Assembly (NCBI GenBank): GCA_900542325.1
Contig: UQMY01000010.1
Location: 1-64,000, forward strand
Length of the DNA: 64,000 nucleotides
Direction: 5' to 3'
From: an uncultured Collinsella sp.
GTDB taxonomy: Bacteria > Actinomycetota > Coriobacteriia > Coriobacteriales > Coriobacteriaceae
Shown piece by piece: positions 24,350 to 34,288 of this stretch. The notes under the pieces were generated by a model. That model worked only from the letters and a program-made list of their open reading frames with translations, did no database searches and was not told the DNA's origin. The first letter of the stretch is position 1; each line of letters begins with the position of its first letter. Position numbers and translations under genes: made by a program.

Positions 24350-26360
24350 CATGACGCTGTTTATCGCATCGCTTGCCGTCTCGTGCATCGGTGCGCTCGC
24401 CTCCGTTCTGCTGATCAAGGCCGACAACGCCGCCAAGACTGCCGGCTGCCTTATCGGCGCCGTCGCGGCCGTGCTGTCGTTCATCGCGGGCCTCGAGGCC
24501 GTGCTTGGCGACGTTTCGTCCCTCAACACGGTCTTCTTCTTCCCGTTCGCCCGTCTCGAGCTCTTGCTCAACGGCCTTGCGGGCCTGATCGTGGTCCTCA
24601 TCTCGATTCTCGCCTTTGCGGGCTTCATCTACGGTCTGTCCTACTTCGACGAGTACCCGGGCAAGGTCGGGCGCGCCGGCTTCTTTATGAACACCTTCGC
24701 CGCCTCGATGATGCTCGTCATCACCGCCGACAACGTGTTCTGGTTCCTGGTCGCCTTTGAGCTCATGTCCCTTACGAGCTACTTCCTTGTCGTTATCGAG
24801 GAGAACAAGAACTCCATTAGGGGCGGTTGGCTCTACTTCGTCATCGCGCACGTGGGCTTCGTTCTCATCATGGCGAGCTTCCTGCTCATGACCAACGGCG
24901 TGGGCGGTTCCTTCAGCTTCAGTGATTTCCGTACGCATGACTTTGGACCCGCCGTCTCCTCCGCGTGCTTCGTCCTCGCGTTCTTCGGATTTGGCGCGAA
25001 GGCCGGTATCATTCCGCTGCACTCCTGGCTGCCCCAGGCGCACCCCGAGGCGCCGTCCAACGTGTCCGCCCTCATGTCCGGCGGCATGATCAAGATCGGC
25101 ATCCTGGGAATCCTCAAGGTCGGTCTCGACCTGCTCGCGGGTTCGGGCGTCCAGCTCTGGTGGGGCCTCATGGTCCTGGTCTTCGGATCCATCTCGTCGG
25201 TCCTGGGTGTCGTCTACGCCCTCCACGAGCACGACATCAAGCGCCTGCTTGCCTATCACTCCGTCGAGAACATCGGCATCATCTTGCTCGGTGTCGGCGC
25301 GTCCATGACGGCGCACGCCCTGGGCAACGACGTCATCGCGACGATCGCGCTCATGGCCGCCCTCTACCACACGCTCAACCACGCCATGTTCAAGGGCGAG
25401 CTGTTCCTCGGCGCGGGCTCCCTGCTCTATGCCACGGGTACGCGCAACATGGAGAAGATGGGCGGTCTGTTCCGCCGCATGCCGGTCACGGCCGTCTGCT
25501 TCCTCATCGGTGCCCTTGCCATCTCGGCCATCCCGCCGCTCAACGGCTTCGTTTCCGAGTGGTTCACCTACCAGTCCCTGTTCAACATCTCGACGCTCTC
25601 CGACCCGGTCGTCATGGTGTTCGCCGTCGTCTCCGCGGCCGCCCTCGCCATCACCGGTGCCCTGGCCGTCACGTGCTTCGTGAAGGCCTACGGCGTCTCG
25701 TTCGCGAGCAGCCCTCGTTCCCAGGAGGCCGCGAACGCCAAGGAGTCCCCGGCTCCGATGTTGTTCTCGCAGATGCTCCTCGCGGCCATCTGCGTGGTAC
25801 TGGGAATCGGCTCCCCGGTCATCGCCCCGGTTCTGGGCGACGTCGCCCAGAGCGTGCTTGCCGGCTCCGCCGTCACAGCAACCTCGGGCGTGTCTCTCGT
25901 GAACGAGATTTCCGGTGCCGCCACCTCCACCCCCGCGATCGCCATCGCGCTCGTGGTCCTCACCGGCCTCGCGTTCGCGTTGAGGTCCTGCCTCGGCGCC
26001 AAGGCCCCCGCTAAGAAGACCGACCCTTGGGCGTGCGGCTACGAGCCCAACGAGCACATGCCCGTCGTCGCCACGAGCTTCGCGTCCGACGTCGAACTCT
26101 TCATGGGCCCGCTCTACACCCTGCGCGAGGTATGCACCAAGATCTGCTGGTCCATCGCGCACGTGTTCCAGAAGCTCACCGGTGTCGCCCAGGGCGTCGA
26201 GCCCCTGCCCGACCGTTTCCTGGTCGATGCACCGAGCGAGGGTGCCGACAAGCTGGCCGGCCTCGCCTCCAAGATCGAGGGCGGCAACTACTCCGTATAC
26301 ATCTGCTACATCGTCGCGGCGCTCGTGGTCTTCCTCGTGCTCGCCGTGGTCATGGTCTAG
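24342..26360 (+). CDS. hyfB: Hydrogenase-4 membrane subunit B (NuoL/antiporter-like)
   Basis: 672 residues, the size of E. coli HyfB, with about 16 membrane segments. The antiporter/complex I proton-channel signature is HSWLPQAHPEAPSNVSALM near residue 228, and KRLLAYHSVENIG lies near 302. In group 4 hydrogenases these subunits form the membrane arm that may move protons or sodium during H2 production from formate. First membrane subunit of the hyf block; overlaps hyfA. Confidence 0.94.
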   Translation: MDSMTLFIASLAVSCIGALASVLLIKADNAAKTAGCLIGAVAAVLSFIAGLEAVLGDVSSLNTVFFFPFARLELLLNGLAGLIVVLISILAFAGFIYGLSYFDEYPGKVGRAGFFMNTFAASMMLVITADNVFWFLVAFELMSLTSYFLVVIEENKNSIRGGWLYFVIAHVGFVLIMASFLLMTNGVGGSFSFSDFRTHDFGPAVSSACFVLAFFGFGAKAGIIPLHSWLPQAHPEAPSNVSALMSGGMIKIGILGILKVGLDLLAGSGVQLWWGLMVLVFGSISSVLGVVYALHEHDIKRLLAYHSVENIGIILLGVGASMTAHALGNDVIATIALMAALYHTLNHAMFKGELFLGAGSLLYATGTRNMEKMGGLFRRMPVTAVCFLIGALAISAIPPLNGFVSEWFTYQSLFNISTLSDPVVMVFAVVSAAALAITGALAVTCFVKAYGVSFASSPRSQEAANAKESPAPMLFSQMLLAAICVVLGIGSPVIAPVLGDVAQSVLAGSAVTATSGVSLVNEISGAATSTPAIAIALVVLTGLAFALRSCLGAKAPAKKTDPWACGYEPNEHMPVVATSFASDVELFMGPLYTLREVCTKICWSIAHVFQKLTGVAQGVEPLPDRFLVDAPSEGADKLAGLASKIEGGNYSVYICYIVAALVVFLVLAVVMV

Positions 26361-26377
26361 AGAGGGGAGAGGATATT

Positions 26378-27301
26378 ATGAACATCGTTCTTGCGATGGC
26401 GCAGGGCCTCGTGGTCATGCTGGTCGCGCCCTTCTTCTCCGGCCTCGCCCGTGTGATTCGCGCGAAGATGCACAATCGCCGCGGTCCGTCCATCCTTCAG
26501 GATTACCGGGACCTCGCGAAGCTCATGGCGCGTCCCGAGTCCGTGAGTTCCGACTCGAGCTTCGTGCTGCGCATCATGCCGCCGCTGTTCCTCGCGGTGT
26601 CGTTTATGCTCGCCATGGGCCTGCCCATGTTCACGCTCCAGAGCCCCATGCCCGTCTTTGGTGACGCCATCACCATCATGTACGCGCTCGCGCTGTCCCG
26701 CTTCTTCTTCGCGCTGTCCGGCGTGGATTCCTCCAACGCCTACGCGGGCTTCGGCGGTATCCGCGAGCTCCTCATGAGCGTGCTCATCGAGCCGTCCATG
26801 CTCATCGCGCTGTTCACCGTCGCCATCGTGTGCGGCTCCACGGACATTGCGACCATGGGTCAGCACATCGTTACGGGCAACGTCTCGAGCGTCGTCGCCG
26901 TTATCCTCGCCGGCGTCGCCTTCGCGGCCGCCTGTTACATGGAGCTCGGCAAGCTTCCGTTCGATCAGGCCGAAGCCGAGCAGGAGCTCCAGGAGGGCCC
27001 GCTCGCCGAGCTCTCCGGCCCGTCCCTGGCCATGATGAAGCTCGCCATGGGCATGAAGCAGGTCGTGGTCGTCGCTTGGTTCACCTCCATCTTCATCCCC
27101 TGGGGAGAGCCCGCGACCATCGGTGTCACCGCTCTCGTGGGCGCCGTCGTCTTCCTCGTCAAGTGCCTGGTCGATTTCGTCGTCTGCGGCGTGCTCGAGA
27201 ACTCCGTTTCCCGTTCGCGCTTCAAGGTGCTCGGTAACCAGACCTGGGCCGTCGTCGGCATCGCGGTCCTCGCGTTCGTCTTCGTCGTCGTAGGCGTGTA
27301 G
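26378..27301 (+). CDS. hyfC: Hydrogenase-4 membrane subunit C (NuoH-like)
   Basis: 307 residues with eight or so membrane segments, the NuoH/HycD-type anchor linking the membrane arm to the soluble hydrogenase. The cytoplasmic loop KMHNRRGPSILQDYRDLAKL near residue 29 and the acidic DQAEAEQELQEGPLAEL loop near 192 are the family's contact regions for the small and large subunits. AGGGGAGAGG precedes the ATG. Confidence 0.93.
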   Translation: MNIVLAMAQGLVVMLVAPFFSGLARVIRAKMHNRRGPSILQDYRDLAKLMARPESVSSDSSFVLRIMPPLFLAVSFMLAMGLPMFTLQSPMPVFGDAITIMYALALSRFFFALSGVDSSNAYAGFGGIRELLMSVLIEPSMLIALFTVAIVCGSTDIATMGQHIVTGNVSSVVAVILAGVAFAAACYMELGKLPFDQAEAEQELQEGPLAELSGPSLAMMKLAMGMKQVVVVAWFTSIFIPWGEPATIGVTALVGAVVFLVKCLVDFVVCGVLENSVSRSRFKVLGNQTWAVVGIAVLAFVFVVVGV

Positions 27302-27317
27302 GGAGAAGGGAGAAACT

Positions 27318-28775
27318 ATGTCAATCGAATCGAGCTTGTCCCTCTTTGCCATGGTGGCGATCGCCGTCCCCATGCTGGGCTCCCTGCTCATCGTCATGCT
27401 GCCGCGTCCCTACGCTAAATGGATCTGCGCCTTTGCCGGCGGCATCGCCACGGTCGCTTCCGTTGGCTTGGCCGCGACGTTTGCCGGAAACGGCATGAAC
27501 GCGGTCGATGTAACCTGGGCGAGTATGGGCCAGACCTTGGTCATGGGCTTCATATTCGACCGGATGAGCACGCTGCTCGCACCCGCGTTCGTCGCTATCG
27601 GCCTGCTCGTCGTCATCTATTCGTTCCCGTACATGAGCGATAAGAATAAGGAGCATCCCGACGCGCCCCGTCGTCGCTTCTACGTGTACTTCTCCACGTT
27701 CATCGGCGCCATGGCCGGTCTCGCCTACAGCTCCACCATCGTCGGCCAGCTCGTTTTCTTCGAGATCACCGGTGTGTGCTCCTGGGGCCTCATCAGCTAC
27801 TACATGACGCCCACGGCCAAGAAGGCCGGTATGAAGGCGCTCATCATCACCCATATCGGCGCTCTGGGACTCTACATCGGCGCGGCCTTCCTGTTCGCCG
27901 GAACCGGCACGTTCGCGCTGAGCGCGATCTCCCAGCTCGATTCCGGTATGAAGACCGTCGTGCTGCTGCTCATCCTGTTTGCTGCTTGGGCCAAGTCCGC
28001 CCAGTTCCCGCTCTACATGTGGCTGCCCTCCGCAATGGAGGCCCCCACGCCCGTTTCCGCCTACCTTCATGGCGCGTCCATGGTTAAGGTCGGCGTGTGC
28101 GTGTTCGCCCGCGCTCTTGCGAGCGCCGGCGATATCCCCGAGATCGTCGGTTGGGTCGCCATCATCGACGCCGTCGTGACCATGCTCTTCGGCTTCCTCA
28201 TGTACCTGCCCCAGAAGGATATGAAGCGCCTGCTCGCTTTCTCGACGATCGCGCAGCTCGCCTACGTGTTCTTTGGCCTGGGCCTCTCCGTGTTCGGAAG
28301 CCAGATGGCGTTTAACGGCGCCGTCGAGCACATCTTCAACCACGCGTTCACCAAGACCCTGTTCTTCCTCATCGCTGGCTCTCTCAGCTTCACGCTGGGA
28401 ACCCGTATGCTGCCCAAGATCCAGGGCCTCATGAAGAAGTACCCGGTCACGGGCGTGGGCTTTGCGGTCGCCGCGACCGCTATCGCCGGCGTGCCCCCCA
28501 TGAGCACGTTCTTTTCCAAGTTCCAGATCATTTCCGGTGGCTTCGCGGTTGGTGCTACCAACACGGTCATCTTTGTCCTCGTGTGCGTCATGGTCGTCGA
28601 GACCGTCGCCACCTTCGCATGGTTCCTGCGTTGGATGGGTAAGGTCCTGCCCGGTGAGCCGAGCGAGACCGTGGCCGCCGGCCAGCCCCTTCCGCGCGCC
28701 ATGGCGTTCGTGTTCGTCGTCCTCATGATCATGGTCGTCGTCGCCGGTCCTCTGTCCTCTAGTTGGATGGGTTAG
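27318..28775 (+). CDS. hyfD: Hydrogenase-4 membrane subunit D (NuoL/M/N-like)
   Basis: 485 residues and about 14 membrane segments. Channel motif LYMWLPSAMEAPTPVSAYLH near residue 232 and KDMKRLLAFSTIAQLAYV near 297 mark it as an antiporter-like proton-channel subunit. Its presence, with hyfB, hyfE and hyfF, makes this the larger Hyf-type (five-subunit membrane arm) hydrogenlyase rather than the smaller Hyc type. GGGAGAAGGGAG lies before the ATG. Confidence 0.92.
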   Translation: MSIESSLSLFAMVAIAVPMLGSLLIVMLPRPYAKWICAFAGGIATVASVGLAATFAGNGMNAVDVTWASMGQTLVMGFIFDRMSTLLAPAFVAIGLLVVIYSFPYMSDKNKEHPDAPRRRFYVYFSTFIGAMAGLAYSSTIVGQLVFFEITGVCSWGLISYYMTPTAKKAGMKALIITHIGALGLYIGAAFLFAGTGTFALSAISQLDSGMKTVVLLLILFAAWAKSAQFPLYMWLPSAMEAPTPVSAYLHGASMVKVGVCVFARALASAGDIPEIVGWVAIIDAVVTMLFGFLMYLPQKDMKRLLAFSTIAQLAYVFFGLGLSVFGSQMAFNGAVEHIFNHAFTKTLFFLIAGSLSFTLGTRMLPKIQGLMKKYPVTGVGFAVAATAIAGVPPMSTFFSKFQIISGGFAVGATNTVIFVLVCVMVVETVATFAWFLRWMGKVLPGEPSETVAAGQPLPRAMAFVFVVLMIMVVVAGPLSSSWMG

Positions 28776-28785
28776 GAGGTAGGAC

Positions 28786-29439
28786 ATGGGTTATTCGTTA
28801 GTCAATATCCTGGGCGGTCTTCTGATCGTGACCTCCACCATGGTGGTCGTCTCGAAGACCATCCCGTCCGCCATCAAGTGGTACGCGATCCAGTCGGTTG
28901 TCCTGGTGGGCGTGCTGCTCACCCTGGGCCTCACCACCGGTGCCACCGAGCTTCTCATGTGGGCCGCGTCGGCCTTCGTCACCAAGGTGATCCTCGTTCC
29001 GTTCATTCTCAACCGTGCCTACAAGAAGATGGGTTCGCCTGCCGATAGCACGTTGACCTCCTCCATCAAGCCGGCCTGGACCATCATCCTCACCGGTCTG
29101 GAGGTGGCCGTCTGCTTCGCGGTGGTCACGCGCCTGAGCCTGCCCACCGCCGAGGTGGCCACTCCGGCCCTCGCCATCAGCTTCGCGCACTTCTTCGTCG
29201 GCCTCACGTGCATCATCTCCCAGCGCAACATCCTCAAGCAGATCTTCGGGTACTGCCTTATGGAGAACGGTAGCCACGTGACGCTCGCTCTGCTCGCGCC
29301 TACGGCCCCCGAGATCATCGAGATCGGCATCGCCACCGACGCCATCTTCGCCGTCATCATCATGTCCGCCGTCGTCGTGAGGATTTGGAACGACACCAAG
29401 TCGCTCGACTCCCACGACCTGACCGAATTGAAGGGGTAG
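28786..29439 (+). CDS. hyfE: Hydrogenase-4 membrane subunit E
   Basis: 217-residue integral membrane protein with about seven segments. It matches HyfE in size, order and the conserved middle ISQRNILKQIFGYCLMENGS (residues about 145-164), which resembles NuoK-like subunits of the membrane arm. TTAGGAGGTAGG precedes the ATG ten bases after hyfD. Confidence 0.92.
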   Translation: MGYSLVNILGGLLIVTSTMVVVSKTIPSAIKWYAIQSVVLVGVLLTLGLTTGATELLMWAASAFVTKVILVPFILNRAYKKMGSPADSTLTSSIKPAWTIILTGLEVAVCFAVVTRLSLPTAEVATPALAISFAHFFVGLTCIISQRNILKQIFGYCLMENGSHVTLALLAPTAPEIIEIGIATDAIFAVIIMSAVVVRIWNDTKSLDSHDLTELKG

Positions 29440-29442
29440 GCC

Positions 29443-31008
29443 ATGGATGTTTCAATGCTGACGGTCGCCCTGCTCGCTTGTCCTCTCGTGTTCTCCCTGA
29501 TTATGGCTGCGCTCCCCAAGACGACGTCCTACAACGTCTTCGCGGGGCTCAACACCATCTCCGTCGCGGCGACCCTTGTCCTTTCGGCCGTCACCGCGGG
29601 AACCATGCTCTCGAGCGGGCAGAATATCGACGCTTTGGGCCTGTGGCTCCATCTCGATTCGCTCTCGTCGATCTTCGTCCTTCTGGTAGGCATCATCGGG
29701 TTCATCACCGGCGTGTACTCCATCTCCTATATCAAGATCGATATCGAGGAGAAGACCATGCCGGCCGAGCGCACCAAGCAGTACTACGCGCTGTTCAGCC
29801 TGTTCGTCTTCACGATGCTGCTCGCCTGCCTGTCCAACAACATCATCCTCACCTGGGCGGCGGTCGAGGCCACTACGCTGTCGACCGTGTTCCTCGTGGG
29901 CATCTACAAGAACAAGCAGGCGCTCGAGGCGTCTTGGAAGTACGCGATGGTCTGCACCGCCGGTGTGGCCTTCGGCCTGTTCGGCACGCTGCTCATCTAC
30001 GCGAACGCCGCCGATATCATGCCCAACGCGCATGAGGCCGCCTTCCTCACCTCCATCATGCCCTACGCCGACCAGTTCGACCCGATGCTCGTGCGCCTCG
30101 CGTTCGCGTTCATCGTCATCGGCTTCGGCACCAAGGCGGGCCTGTTCCCCATGCACACCTGGCTGCCCGACGCGCACTCCCAGGCTCCGAGCCCGGTCTC
30201 CGCGCTGCTCTCGGGCGTGCTGCTCAAGTGCGCCATGCTGGTGATCATCCGCTTCTACTCCCTGTCCATCATCACGGTGGGCGACACCTATCCGCGAACG
30301 CTCCTGCTCATCCTGGGCACGCTGTCCATCCTGGTGGCTGCCCTGTGCATCTTCAAGCAGGACGATATCAAGCGCCGCTTCGCGTACTCCTCCGTCGACA
30401 ACGTCGGCGTGGTCGCGCTGTGCCTGGGTATCGGTGGCCCGCTCGGTATCGCCGCCTGCCTGCTGCACTGCATCTTCCACGGCTTCACGAAGGCGCTCGC
30501 CTTCTGCATGGCCGGTAACATCCAGCACATCTACCACACCCGCGACCTGAACAAGATCAAGGGCGTCGTCGAGATCGCTCCCGTCACGGCAGCGCTCACC
30601 ATCATCGCCCTGCTCGCGCTCGCCGCCTTCCCGCCGTTCGCCCTGTTCATCTCCGAGTTCCTCACCTTCGTGGCCGGCGTTCAGTCCGGTCCCATCTGGG
30701 TGGTCGTGCTCGTGTCCATCGGCCTCACCGGCGTGTACTTCGCCCTTACCGGCATCGCGCTCAAGTCCATCTTCGGCAAGGCGCCCGAGGGCATGAAGCG
30801 CCACGAGGTGCCCGCCCTCATGATCATCCCCGAGATCGCCCTCGCGATCGTGGTCATGTGGTTCGGTATCGCCACCCCGGTCGCCATCACGAGCGGCGTC
30901 GAGGATGCAACGTCCGTCGTTTTGAACCAGAGCGTCGAAGAGCTCCACGAGGCCCCTCTCTACCGCATGGTGTTCAGTTCCCAGACCAAGACAAGTGAGG
31001 TGAATTAG
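29443..31008 (+). CDS. hyfF: Hydrogenase-4 membrane subunit F (NuoN/M-like)
   Basis: 521 residues, about 14 membrane segments. Motif MHTWLPDAHSQAPSPVSALL near residue 237 and DDIKRRFAYSSVDNVG near 306 are the third antiporter-like channel of the complex. It begins four bases after hyfE stops, with AAGGGGTAGG upstream, and ends just before the large subunit gene. Confidence 0.93.
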   Translation: MDVSMLTVALLACPLVFSLIMAALPKTTSYNVFAGLNTISVAATLVLSAVTAGTMLSSGQNIDALGLWLHLDSLSSIFVLLVGIIGFITGVYSISYIKIDIEEKTMPAERTKQYYALFSLFVFTMLLACLSNNIILTWAAVEATTLSTVFLVGIYKNKQALEASWKYAMVCTAGVAFGLFGTLLIYANAADIMPNAHEAAFLTSIMPYADQFDPMLVRLAFAFIVIGFGTKAGLFPMHTWLPDAHSQAPSPVSALLSGVLLKCAMLVIIRFYSLSIITVGDTYPRTLLLILGTLSILVAALCIFKQDDIKRRFAYSSVDNVGVVALCLGIGGPLGIAACLLHCIFHGFTKALAFCMAGNIQHIYHTRDLNKIKGVVEIAPVTAALTIIALLALAAFPPFALFISEFLTFVAGVQSGPIWVVVLVSIGLTGVYFALTGIALKSIFGKAPEGMKRHEVPALMIIPEIALAIVVMWFGIATPVAITSGVEDATSVVLNQSVEELHEAPLYRMVFSSQTKTSEVN

Positions 31009-31012
31009 CACC

Positions 31013-32785
31013 ATGGCAGAACCTGAAAAGAAGGACTACGCTCGTCGCTGCGAAAGCCACGTCGAGGCCCTGCGTGCTGCAGTGCCGGGCGCTATCGAGA
31101 AGGTCGAGTGGCAGTGCGAGGACCAGCTGACGATCACCGTCAAGCAGGACAAGCTGCCCGAGGCCGTCCACTACCTGTATTACGAGCGCTACGGCTGGAT
31201 TCCCGTGATCATCGGCAACGACGAGCGCAGTCTGTGCGGTCGCTACGCCGTGTACTACGTCATCTCCATGGAGGGGGAGGACCCCGGCTGGGTGACCGTG
31301 CGCACCGAGGTCGATCCCGCCAAGATGACGTTCCCGTCCGTGACGCCGTTCGTCCCCGCCTGCGTGTGGGGCGAGCGCGAGCTGCGCGATATGTTCGGCC
31401 TGATCCCCGAGGGTCTGCCCGATCGTCGTCGCCTGGTGCTGCCCGACGATTGGCCCAGCGGCCTGTATCCGCTGCGCAAGGACTCCATGGACTACCGCTT
31501 CCGTCCCGCTCCCGCGAGCGATATGGAAAACTACGAGTTCTTGGCCGATACCAAGGGCAAGGAGACGACGCTCGTCCCCATGGGCCCGTTGCACATTACC
31601 TCCGACGAGCCCGGCCACTTCCGCCTGTTTGTCGAGGGCGAGACGATCGTCGACGCCGATTACCGTCTGTTCTACGTGCACCGCGGCATGGAGAAGGTCG
31701 CCGAGACGCGCCTGAACTATGACGCCGTGACGTTCCTCGCCGACCGCATCTGCGGCATCTGCGGCTGTGCCCACTCGGTGGCCTATGCCGAGGCCGTCGA
31801 GCGCGCCCAGGGCATTCATGTCCCGCCGCGCGCCCAGTACATCCGCGCCATCATGCTCGAGGTCGAGCGCCTGCACTCGCATCTGCTCAACATTGGCCTG
31901 GCGTCGCACTACACCGGCTTCGACTCCGGCTTCCAGCAGTTCTTCCGCGTCCGCGAGAAGTCCATGGACCTGGCCGAGAAGCTCTCCGGTCACCGCAAGA
32001 CCTACGGTCTCAATGTGATCGGTGGCGTGCGTCGCGATATCCTGGCCGAGCAGAAGCTTTCCACGCTCACGACCATCCACCAGCTGCGCTCCGAGGTTCA
32101 GGAGCTCGTCGACGTCTTGCTCTCCACGCCCAACTTTATTGAGCGTACGAGTGGCATCGGCATCTTGGACCGCAAGATCGCACGCGACTTCTCGCCGGTT
32201 GGCCCGCTCATGCGTGGCTCGGGTTATGCCCGTGACGTGCGCTTTGACCATCCCTTCGACGGCTACGCCGATCCGGATATTCAGAAGATGCATGCCGCCA
32301 CGGCCGACACCTGCGATGCCTTCGGTCGTACCGCCGTCCGCATTCAGGAGGTCTACGATTCGATCGACATGATCGAGACCATGCTCGAGAACTGCCCGTC
32401 GGGCCCCATCCTCACCACGGATTGGGAGTACACCCCGCACAAGTACGCCATCGGCGCCACCGAGGCGCCGCGCGGCGAGGATGTGCACTGGGCGATGCTC
32501 GGCAACAACCAGAAGTGCTACCGCTGGCGCGCCAAGGCCGCCACGTACAGCAACTGGCCGGTCCTGCGCTACATGTTCCGCGGCAACACCGTGGGCGACG
32601 CGGCGCTGATCGTCGGCTCGCTCGACCCGTGCTACTCCTGCACCGACCGCGTGACGGTGACCGATGTCGCCGCCAAGCGCGACCACGTGCTCGACAAGGA
32701 GCAGTTCGAGAACGTCTGGCGCGATAAGTCGCCGCTTGCGGGCGAGGGCACCATGGCCGCTCCGCTCGATGAGGAGGCGCTCTAA
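31013..32785 (+). CDS. hyfG: Hydrogenase-4 large catalytic subunit (NuoC-NuoD fusion)
   Basis: 590-residue [NiFe] subunit. The first ~170 residues are a NuoC-like domain (CVWGERELRDMFGLIP), the rest a NuoD/HycE domain. The four nickel-ligand cysteines are in RICGICGCAHSVAYAEA near residue 247 and LDPCYSCTDRV near 541. Here H2 is made from protons and electrons delivered through HyfH and HyfI. The C-terminal extension after DPCYSC is the part processed by the HycI protease in this family. A little longer than E. coli HyfG. Confidence 0.95.
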   Translation: MAEPEKKDYARRCESHVEALRAAVPGAIEKVEWQCEDQLTITVKQDKLPEAVHYLYYERYGWIPVIIGNDERSLCGRYAVYYVISMEGEDPGWVTVRTEVDPAKMTFPSVTPFVPACVWGERELRDMFGLIPEGLPDRRRLVLPDDWPSGLYPLRKDSMDYRFRPAPASDMENYEFLADTKGKETTLVPMGPLHITSDEPGHFRLFVEGETIVDADYRLFYVHRGMEKVAETRLNYDAVTFLADRICGICGCAHSVAYAEAVERAQGIHVPPRAQYIRAIMLEVERLHSHLLNIGLASHYTGFDSGFQQFFRVREKSMDLAEKLSGHRKTYGLNVIGGVRRDILAEQKLSTLTTIHQLRSEVQELVDVLLSTPNFIERTSGIGILDRKIARDFSPVGPLMRGSGYARDVRFDHPFDGYADPDIQKMHAATADTCDAFGRTAVRIQEVYDSIDMIETMLENCPSGPILTTDWEYTPHKYAIGATEAPRGEDVHWAMLGNNQKCYRWRAKAATYSNWPVLRYMFRGNTVGDAALIVGSLDPCYSCTDRVTVTDVAAKRDHVLDKEQFENVWRDKSPLAGEGTMAAPLDEEAL

Positions 32786-32786
32786 T

Positions 32787-33503
32787 ATGCTGAAACTTTG
32801 GAAGGTCAACGCCAAGGCCGGCGACGCAACGGTCAAGTACCCGTTTGCGCCGTTTCCCACCAACAAGGACATGCGCGGCAAGCCCGAGCACAACGCCGAG
32901 CTCTGCATTGCCTGCGGTGCCTGCGGCGTGGCGTGCCCGGCCGATGCCATTCGCATGGACACCGACCTTGCAGCCGATACCATCACCTGGTCGATCGACT
33001 ACGGTCGCTGTATCTTCTGCGGCCGCTGCGAGGAAGCCTGCCCCATGGAGGCCATCAAGCTCACCGAGGAGTTTGAGCTGGCCGTCATGAGCAAGGACGA
33101 CCTCACCAGCAAGAGCGTCTACACGCTCGAGCACTGCTCGCGTTGCGGCAAGCCGTTTGCCCCGCACAAGGAGATCGACTACGCCAAGCGCCTGCTGCAA
33201 AAGGCCGGCGGCATGGAGGCCGAGCAGGCCGCCCGTACCGTCGGCATGTGCCAGGAGTGCAAGCGCGAGCTCGACGCCCTGCGTGCCGCCTCGGCCGTAA
33301 AGACCGGTAACGCGCGCGGCATGGCTGCCAACGAGACGCTTGCGTCCGGCGAGCCCCAGGGCCCCGGCATGGAGTATCTGGGCGGCCACGGCGTGAACCC
33401 GGAGTATATCGACCGCGAGCTCAACCCCGATGCGCCCGAGATTCCCGCCGGTCCGGCACCGGTCGAGGGCATCATCATGGATTTTGAAACGAAGGAGGAG
33501 TAA
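32787..33503 (+). CDS. hyfH: Hydrogenase-4 ferredoxin subunit (NuoI-like)
   Basis: 238 residues. Two [4Fe-4S] motifs, CIACGACGVACP near residue 38 and CIFCGRCEEACP near 72, relay electrons to HyfI. A C-terminal region of about 110 residues follows, holding CSRCGKPFAP near 114 and MCQECKREL near 153, two CxxC pairs that could bind zinc, then an acidic tail. E. coli HyfH is about 180 residues, so the tail is longer here. It starts two bases after hyfG stops, with no separate strong ribosome site, so it depends on coupling. Confidence 0.93.
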   Translation: MLKLWKVNAKAGDATVKYPFAPFPTNKDMRGKPEHNAELCIACGACGVACPADAIRMDTDLAADTITWSIDYGRCIFCGRCEEACPMEAIKLTEEFELAVMSKDDLTSKSVYTLEHCSRCGKPFAPHKEIDYAKRLLQKAGGMEAEQAARTVGMCQECKRELDALRAASAVKTGNARGMAANETLASGEPQGPGMEYLGGHGVNPEYIDRELNPDAPEIPAGPAPVEGIIMDFETKEE

Positions 33504-33505
33504 CC

Positions 33506-34288
33506 ATGGCCGAACCCACGCTTTTGCCCGAGCGGCTTCAGTACCGCCCGACCAAGATCGAGCTCGACGAGAGCATCGAGAAGGCCAAGGCGACCCTTCT
33601 TAAGAAGATCAAGCGCTCGGTGTACGTCTACCGTGTCGACTGCGGCGGCTGCAACGGTTGCGAGATCGAGATCTTCGGTTCCATCACGCCCGTCTTTGAC
33701 GTCGAGCGCTTTGGCATCAAGGTCGTGCCCTCGCCCCGTCACGCCGATGTGCTGCTGTACACCGGCGCCGTGACGCGTGCCATGCGCATGCCGGCCCTGC
33801 GCGCCTTCGAGGCCGCACCCGATCCCAAGATCGTGGTGTCCTATGGCGCGTGCGGCTGCACCGGCGGCATCTTCTACGACAACTACTGCGTCTGGGGCGG
33901 CACGGATAAGATCCTGCCGGTCGATGTCTACATCCCCGGCTGCCCGCCCAGCCCCGCGCAGACCATCTACGGCTTTGCCATGGCACTCGGTCTGCTGGAC
34001 CAGAAGCTCCATGCCGAGACCACGGTGGAGGCCGCCGGCGAGCAGGCCGATATCCTGCACCCCGGCGTGCCGTACAAGCTGCGTGTTGCCATTGAGCGCG
34101 AGGCTCGCGCCATGAGCGGTTACCGTTACGGCCGCGACCTGGCCAACGAGTTTATGGATACGCTCGAGGGTGCGCCCAAGGGCGATATCCGCGGTGCCAT
34201 GGCGCTGCTCATCGACAAGCAGGACGATCCGCGCCGCGTTGAGGTGTACTCGGCGCTGCAGGATCTGGTGCTGGCCGGAGGTCGCTAG
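33506..34288 (+). CDS. hyfI: Hydrogenase-4 small subunit (NuoB-like)
   Basis: 260 residues. Ligands of the proximal [4Fe-4S] cluster are in VDCGGCNGCEIEIF near residue 47, SYGACGCTGGIF near 113 and IPGCPPSPAQ near 145. It passes electrons from HyfH to the nickel site in HyfG. GAAGGAGG lies before the ATG; the gene ends directly against hycH. Confidence 0.95.
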   Translation: MAEPTLLPERLQYRPTKIELDESIEKAKATLLKKIKRSVYVYRVDCGGCNGCEIEIFGSITPVFDVERFGIKVVPSPRHADVLLYTGAVTRAMRMPALRAFEAAPDPKIVVSYGACGCTGGIFYDNYCVWGGTDKILPVDVYIPGCPPSPAQTIYGFAMALGLLDQKLHAETTVEAAGEQADILHPGVPYKLRVAIEREARAMSGYRYGRDLANEFMDTLEGAPKGDIRGAMALLIDKQDDPRRVEVYSALQDLVLAGGR